From positions 1 through 14,601 of the forward strand of contig JWZX01000194.1 of the NCBI GenBank assembly GCA_001275005.1: a stretch of 14,601 nt of DNA, in the 5' to 3' direction. The DNA comes from Chrysochromulina tobinii. Lineage: Eukaryota > Haptophyta > Prymnesiales > Chrysochromulinaceae. Both the position numbers and the translations under genes were made by a program. The notes under the pieces were generated by a model that was not told where the DNA came from, made no database searches, and saw only the letters and a program-made list of their open reading frames with translations. How positions within the stretch are numbered: the stretch's first letter is position 1; each line of letters opens with the position of its first letter. Positions 10,319-14,601 of the stretch are shown piece after piece.

Positions 10319-13300
10319 TTGCCTCTGATTGCCTCCGATTGCCTCCCTAATCACCAGACAGATCAGCTGCGACGGTGATTGCCTCTGATTGCCTCCGATT
10401 GCCTCCCTAATCACCAGGCAGATCAGCTGCGACGGTGATTGCCTCTGATTGCCTCCGATTGCCTCCCTCATCACCAGGCATATCAGCTGCGACGGTGATT
10501 GCCTCTGATTGCCTCCGATTGCCTCCCTCATCACCAGGTATATCTGCTTCGACGGTGGTGACGCGAAGCTTGCGGCTGAAGCTACTGCGAAGCAGAAGGG
10601 TGATGTCACGCATGCTCCGGTTCTGCATGCTCCGCCTCTTGAAGATGTGTAGCTTGGTAGACCCATGCTTCTCGCTGTGATCTTGCCACTTGGCCTGCGT
10701 ATCTAACCTTGCCTCTTCTGGGCCGACCGCGCCGACGAGCCTGTCCGTGATCCAAACGGCGCAATCAGAGGCAATCAGAGGCAATCAGAGGCAATCCGAG
10801 GCAATCCGAGGCAATCAGACGAGCCTGTCCGTGATCCGAACGGCGGAATCAGAGGCAATCAGAGGCAATCAGAGGCAATCAGAGGCAATCCGAGGCAATC
10901 AGACGAGCCTGTCCGTGATCCGAACGGCGCAATCAGAGGCAATCAGAGGCAATCCGAGGCAATCCAAGGCAATCAGACGAGCCTGTCCGTGATCCGAACG
11001 GCAGGTCGTCAGAGGTCATTAGAGGTCATTAGAGGTCATTAGAGGTCATTCACACCTGTCCGTGATCCGAACGGCGTAACGGCGGAAGTCGAGGAACCAA
11101 CGGCCAGCCAGGCCGACGTTGCCCTCAGCATCGGGCTTGGTGTAGCTGCGCAGGTATTCCCACAGCGGCGTTTCGAAGATGAAGGTGAGGACCACGGGCA
11201 CGGCGAGGAGCGCTGGGAGCAAGACTTGCATCACCGGATCCTCGGGGTAGGCGTTGGTCACCAAGGAGCTGACCAACGAGAAGAAGATGATGACCTGCGC
11301 CACCTGTGCGATCAAGTCGTCTTCATCTGAAACGTAGGGAGAGTAGACGCAGTAGGCGCCGTACGAAAGAAAGCAGATAATCAACCCGAAGATGAGCTGC
11401 GGCGGCGACCCCGGCGGGAAGAAGATGGGCAGCCCGATGAGAGCGATCTTGCGCACGCATTCAAAGATCTCGAACCAGTACGTGCGGAGCTCGTAGCCAG
11501 CGGTCAGCTTGCGCAGCGTCGTCGGAAGCTCGCCGCGTAGATTCTCGAGGGCTTTCATGGTTGCCTCGCGCGCTTCAATGGCCCTGCGCACCATCTCGTC
11601 CACCTTCTCGGGAGTGGCCTCCGCCTCAGCCTCGAGCTTCGCGAGCTTAAAGTCTGTCTCTTGGGTGAGCTCGATGAGGCGCATCTCGTGAAGCTGGTGG
11701 CGCGCACGGTGGAACATGAGCGCATAGAGGAGGGGCACGCCGATGGGGTAGACGCCGAGCATGACGACGGCGTACGCGGAAAAGGCCTGGTAGAGAGGCT
11801 CCTGGCGGTTGATGGAGCGGTCGGCTCGCATCAGGTCCACGAACACCTCCCCATCCCCTTCATACGTCTCGCGCATGAAGAACATGAAGGTCATGTTCGA
11901 GCAGCTTGGGTAGACGAGGAAGATGATGAAGAACCACAGATCCGAGCACGCTTCAGCGAGGAACGCCCCAAAGCCGCTACCGCCAGAGAATGTGCTCAGG
12001 GCTCTGCTCAGGAAGACTAGCAGCACCACAAGTATGATAGGCGTGGCCGTCTTCAGGACGAGATCGAAGATGAAATTATTTAGCTGCGGAACCATACAGC
12101 CAAACGGCAGCAAGTCGATAGGAATGTTGATGTTCTCGATGGCTGCGAGGACTGAAGTGTATAAGGGGGGATACCGGACATTGAAGATCACGCCCAGCTG
12201 CGAGACCACCTGGCATAGGGAGATCATAGGGAGATCATAGGGAGATCATAGGGAGATCATAGGGAGATCGCTGCGAGACCACCTGGCATAGCGAGATCAA
12301 GATCCGGAGCTTCACCCCGAGCGGTCCCATGATTGACGCGACCCTAGCGCCGGCCGCCTCCAACTTCGTCGGAGTTTTATCCGTTACTATCGATAGGTTC
12401 GGAGAGCACACCAAGATCTTCTCATTGCCTGTCGTCTCCATCTCGATATCCCAGAGGGAGGCCTCGGCATTCCACCGGATCACTTTCGCGTGTACGCCGT
12501 TCAGGTCCTTGCGTTGCTGCATGCCCTGTACAAGGACGCGACGCCCCACGATCGCCTGGGCCTCGGCCGTCGAGTGTGGGTCAGTCATCTCTTGGGGTGA
12601 CGCGGTTGCCCCTTTGACCTCGTCTTCATCCCCCACTTCCGCCGGCTTGCCTGTGACAGACGCAAGCACGCCCTTTGCGATCGTGGTCGCTCTGCGCTTG
12701 CAAACAGCCATGGCCACCAAAATAGCGATCAGAATCACCGCGCCGCCAATAGCGTAGGCGATGATGGTGGTCTCGGGGTCGCCCGCGTCGGAGCACAATT
12801 GGCAGGGTGCTCCGCGACCGCCAAAGTGCAGCGGATCCTGCACGCAAAGGTCGCACACCGGCCCAGTGTGACCGTCCACGCACGACGTGTCGCCCGCGAT
12901 TTCGCCGCCGAGGCACGCCTCCTCGAGGTCGCACTTTCGAACGTACTGCGCCCTCGGGTTCTGCCGCCAGTGGCCCTCCATGACGGGGATGGTGTCGAGC
13001 GTGACGCCTGGCGCGGTGCAGTTGGTCATCTCACCTGATTCTGAATGAATCCCTTCGCAAGGTTTACACTCGAAGGAATCTGCGGCGACGCGGCTGCTGT
13101 CGTTGGTAGCCCGCATCATCTCAGCACGTGTCAGGCTGGCGAACGTGCCCACCTCACACACGCATTGAGAGATTGAGTCAGCGCCTTCCTGTACCGTGGT
13201 CGTCCCAGGCACAGGGCATTCGAGGCACTTCAGTCCTCGAGTGTCGCCCGTCCAGTCCTTGTACGCGCCAGTCTTGCACGCGTCGCAGCGCACGCCGCCG

Positions 13301-14601
13301 ATGAGCTCGCGGCCGGGCGCACAGACACATCGGGCGTTGCCCGCGGCATCGAGCTGCTGAATGAAGGTCTCTTGGCACAGGCATTGGCTGACGTGGGAGG
13401 ATGCGGTGCCGTTGGTGGTTGAGAACTCGGGGCAGCGCACGCAGGCTGTTTGGCTGTTGGCGTTTGTGTTTGGGTTGTAGAAACCCAGCTCGCACGCCAC
13501 CTCAAGCCCGGCAGTGCACCAGAAGCCCCTGGGGCACACGCGCTCTCGAATGACGGTCACGGTCTGCTGGACCACGGTTGCGGTGGGTGCCACGAGGGCG
13601 GCCACAGACACACCGAGAGCGGCGCCGAGGACTGCGGGGTCGAGGTTGTTGAGAGCAAAGGATGGGGCCACGACGGGTGGGCCGCTCGTGGTGACGTTGC
13701 TCGTGGTGGCGTTGCTGGAATTGGTGCCCGGGCGCGGAGCGGTCGGATTCGTGGTCACCGTCCGAATGATGGTGTACGTGAGGACGGTGGAGCCAATCTG
13801 AAGCCGACGCCCAGCAGACGGCGGAGCCGCCGAAAAGTCGAGTTGCAGGTCCTGCCACGGAATGCCGAGCTGCGCGGCGAGGGTCTGACGATACTGGAGC
13901 TGCAGGGCCGTGTCGTTCAAGAAGGACGAGAGTGGCGCGTTGAGCGAGATAGAGCCCGTGATCGTCTCGACCGTCTGCGTCTCAACCGCGACCACCGGGG
14001 TCAACCCGCCCGATGGGAGAATGAGGGGCTGAGAGCCGGACGTATTGACGTCGTTGAAGTACCCAGGGCACGAGAAGCCCGAGGGGCACGGGATGGGAAA
14101 CACGCTCCCGGTCGGAGCCCAATAGCCAAAGCCGACTGGCACGCAGCCGTCTGCGGACTCGAGACCCGTCCGGTTGTTGAACTTACCGCCAGGGCACGGC
14201 ACAGGGGTGGCGGCGCCCTCGGCGCAGTAGTAGCCCGGCGTGCACGGGCTGCACGACGTTTGACCAGCCAGCATTTGGAAGGAGCCCGGTGCACACTTCA
14301 GGCACGTCTCCTGCCGCGACCGGTTGTTGTACGTGCCCGGAGCACACGGCACCGCCACGGCCGAGCCCACAGAGCACGATGTGCCGACCGGGCAGGCGAC
14401 GCACTGATCGACGGACATCATCACACTCAGCGAGGCGTTCTTGTGCGTGCCGCCTGGGCACGGCAGCGCGGCCGCCGCGCCCTCGGCGCAGTAGTAGCCC
14501 GGCGTGCACGGGTTGCACGACGTTTGACCAGCCAGCTCTTGGAAGGAGCCCGCTGCACACTTGAGGCACGTCTCCTGCCGCGACCGGTTGTTGTACGTGC
14601 C
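10260..14601 (-). CDS. GCC2/GCC3 cysteine-rich receptor-like multi-pass membrane protein, 5' partial
   Basis: Open from the right edge (first codon 14601-14599). Exons: 14601-12283, 12209-11056, 10740-10535, 10306-10260; total 1242 codons including stop, phases consistent. Residues 1-190 hold ephrin-receptor/GCC2-GCC3-type repeats (CAPGTYNNRS, CTPGYYCAEGA, CPGG). Residues about 190-260 look like a SEA-like adhesion module common in algal surface proteins, followed by RRLQ and a Ser/Thr/Asn-rich stretch with NxT/S sites. More Cys-rich EGF-like modules reach about 600. A transmembrane helix lies at about 608-632 (IIAYAIGGAVILIAILVAMAVCKRR), then a cytosolic domain (RKDLNGVHAKVIRWN). Exon 2 has several further helices (ILVVLLVFLSRAL; WFFIIFLVYPSC; AVVMLGVYPIGVPLLYALMF; LIFGLIICFLSYGAYCVYSPY; VMQVLLPALLAVPVVLTFIF) and an intervening coiled coil, as in TRP/polycystin-like algal and oomycete membrane proteins. 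Ligand unknown. The last exon is tentative: without the last splice the frame ends at 10407. Confidence 0.8.
10291..10560. repeat. Four and a half 60-bp tandem repeats at the gene's 3' end
   Basis: Exact 60-bp period (10321-10380, 10381-10440, 10441-10500, 10501-10560, plus a half unit before). Each unit holds three TGATTGCCTC-type decamers on the plus strand, i.e. the opposite orientation to every other TGATTGC array here relative to the confident gene. On the minus strand each unit has a GT donor-like CCTG|gtgatgag and a caccgtcgcag acceptor bounding 12 nt (CTGATATGCCTG). On the plus strand each has cctcatcaccag and GACG|gtgattgc. Confidence 0.85.
10307..10534 (-). other. Putative last intron of the membrane-protein gene
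   Basis: Donor ATACCTG|gtgatgag, acceptor caccgtcgcag|CTGATATG; 228 nt, made of the 60-bp repeats. Splicing gives a tail ADIPADMPGGAAAETAEQD and a TAG stop. If it is not spliced, the frame reads two repeat units and ends at 10407. I cannot choose with certainty. Confidence 0.4.
10741..11055 (-). other. Membrane-protein gene intron 2 (GT-AG) with three intact exon-junction copies
   Basis: Donor CACGGACAG|gtgtgaat, acceptor cacggacag|GCTCGTC. The 27-bp junction sequence (CGTTCGGATCACGGACAG followed by GCTCGTC) occurs three times inside the intron (10818-10844, 10902-10928, 10976-11002; plus coordinates), and a fourth copy (10734-10760) spans the acceptor. Between copies are TGATTGCCTC decamers; at the donor end are four CTAATGACCT-type units. 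The join AVRITDR/LVGAVGPEEARL is in phase. Confidence 0.8.
12210..12282 (-). other. Membrane-protein gene intron 1 (GT-AG), exact AGGT duplication
   Basis: The sequence CTATGCCAGGTGGTCTCGCAG stands at both ends (12198-12218 and 12270-12290, plus coordinates). Splicing at the AG|GT in each copy leaves one copy and joins LRILISLCQ to VVSQLGVIFNVRYPPLY. Length 73 nt, not a multiple of 3, so the gene needs this splice. The interior is five units of GATCTCCCTAT (11 bp). Confidence 0.9.
14187..14601 (-). repeat. 264-bp tandem duplication of a cysteine-rich module
   Basis: About 151 bp at 14187-14337 are nearly identical to 14451-14601, offset by exactly 264 bp (88 codons). Each copy encodes GTYNNRSRQETCLKCA, GQTSC.PCTPGYYCAEGA and a following CPGG. 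A recent in-frame module duplication in the ectodomain; further copies may lie beyond the right edge. Confidence 0.9.

Noticed and set aside
9983-10666. Minus-strand frame with LICLVMREAIGGNQRQSPSQ-type repeats and polyserine
   Set aside because: Product of the 60-bp array and the CAG tract being open in several frames; it does not connect to the membrane-protein exons in phase.
11046-14424. Two separate genes, one ectodomain and one membrane protein
   Set aside because: A 73-nt intron with exact AG|GT duplication joins them in phase, and the combined layout (Cys-rich ectodomain, then multiple helices) is a known algal membrane-protein arrangement.

Overview
The window is eukaryotic nuclear DNA. 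It is GC-rich, the coding strand is cut into short exons joined by GT-AG and some GC-AG introns, and the protein families (EF-hand/coiled-coil, WAT1-like EamA transporter, GCC2/GCC3 cysteine-rich membrane protein, kinesin-light-chain-type TPR) suit a unicellular alga. I favour a haptophyte (prymnesiophyte) because the EF-hand protein resembles large haptophyte EF-hand proteins I recall. A dinoflagellate is the main alternative, given the GC donors, the AG|G acceptors and the same-strand genes. This assignment is inference; no marker gene is present.

Layout. Every confident gene lies on the minus strand. Reading from the right: (a) 10260-14601, a 5'-truncated cysteine-rich receptor-like multi-pass membrane protein; (b) 7699-9272, a two-exon EamA/drug-metabolite transporter; (c) 964-7523, an approximately 14-exon EF-hand/coiled-coil protein ending in a low-complexity tail with eleven 7-residue repeats; (d) 1-359, the start of a TPR exon whose gene runs off the left edge. 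A weak plus-strand reading frame lies at 9650-10318, convergent with (a). Between (c) and (d) is a stretch with two near-identical 46-bp direct repeats about 300 bp apart.

The striking feature is the introns. I could place 17 by hand, and the proposed splices restore continuous frames: 1929 nt = 643 codons for the first 13 EF-hand exons, and 3726 nt = 1242 codons for the membrane protein. Nearly all introns are built from 10-12 bp tandem repeats with the sense core TGATTGC. Many also carry one to five decayed copies of the neighbouring exon end. Several introns are bounded by direct duplications of exonic sequence around AG|GT or AG|GC, and in one intron the internal copies preserve the uninterrupted exon-exon sequence. 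This is what intron birth by tandem duplication of an AGGT/AGGC-containing exon segment would leave, followed by growth of short repeats that each carry a branch-site-like CTGAT. It is my leading candidate for an undescribed process here.

The genes do not form an obvious pathway. A calcium-binding protein, a small-molecule transporter and a receptor-like membrane protein are simply neighbours. No RNA genes, CRISPR arrays, recognised transposase genes or bacterial-type operons were found.
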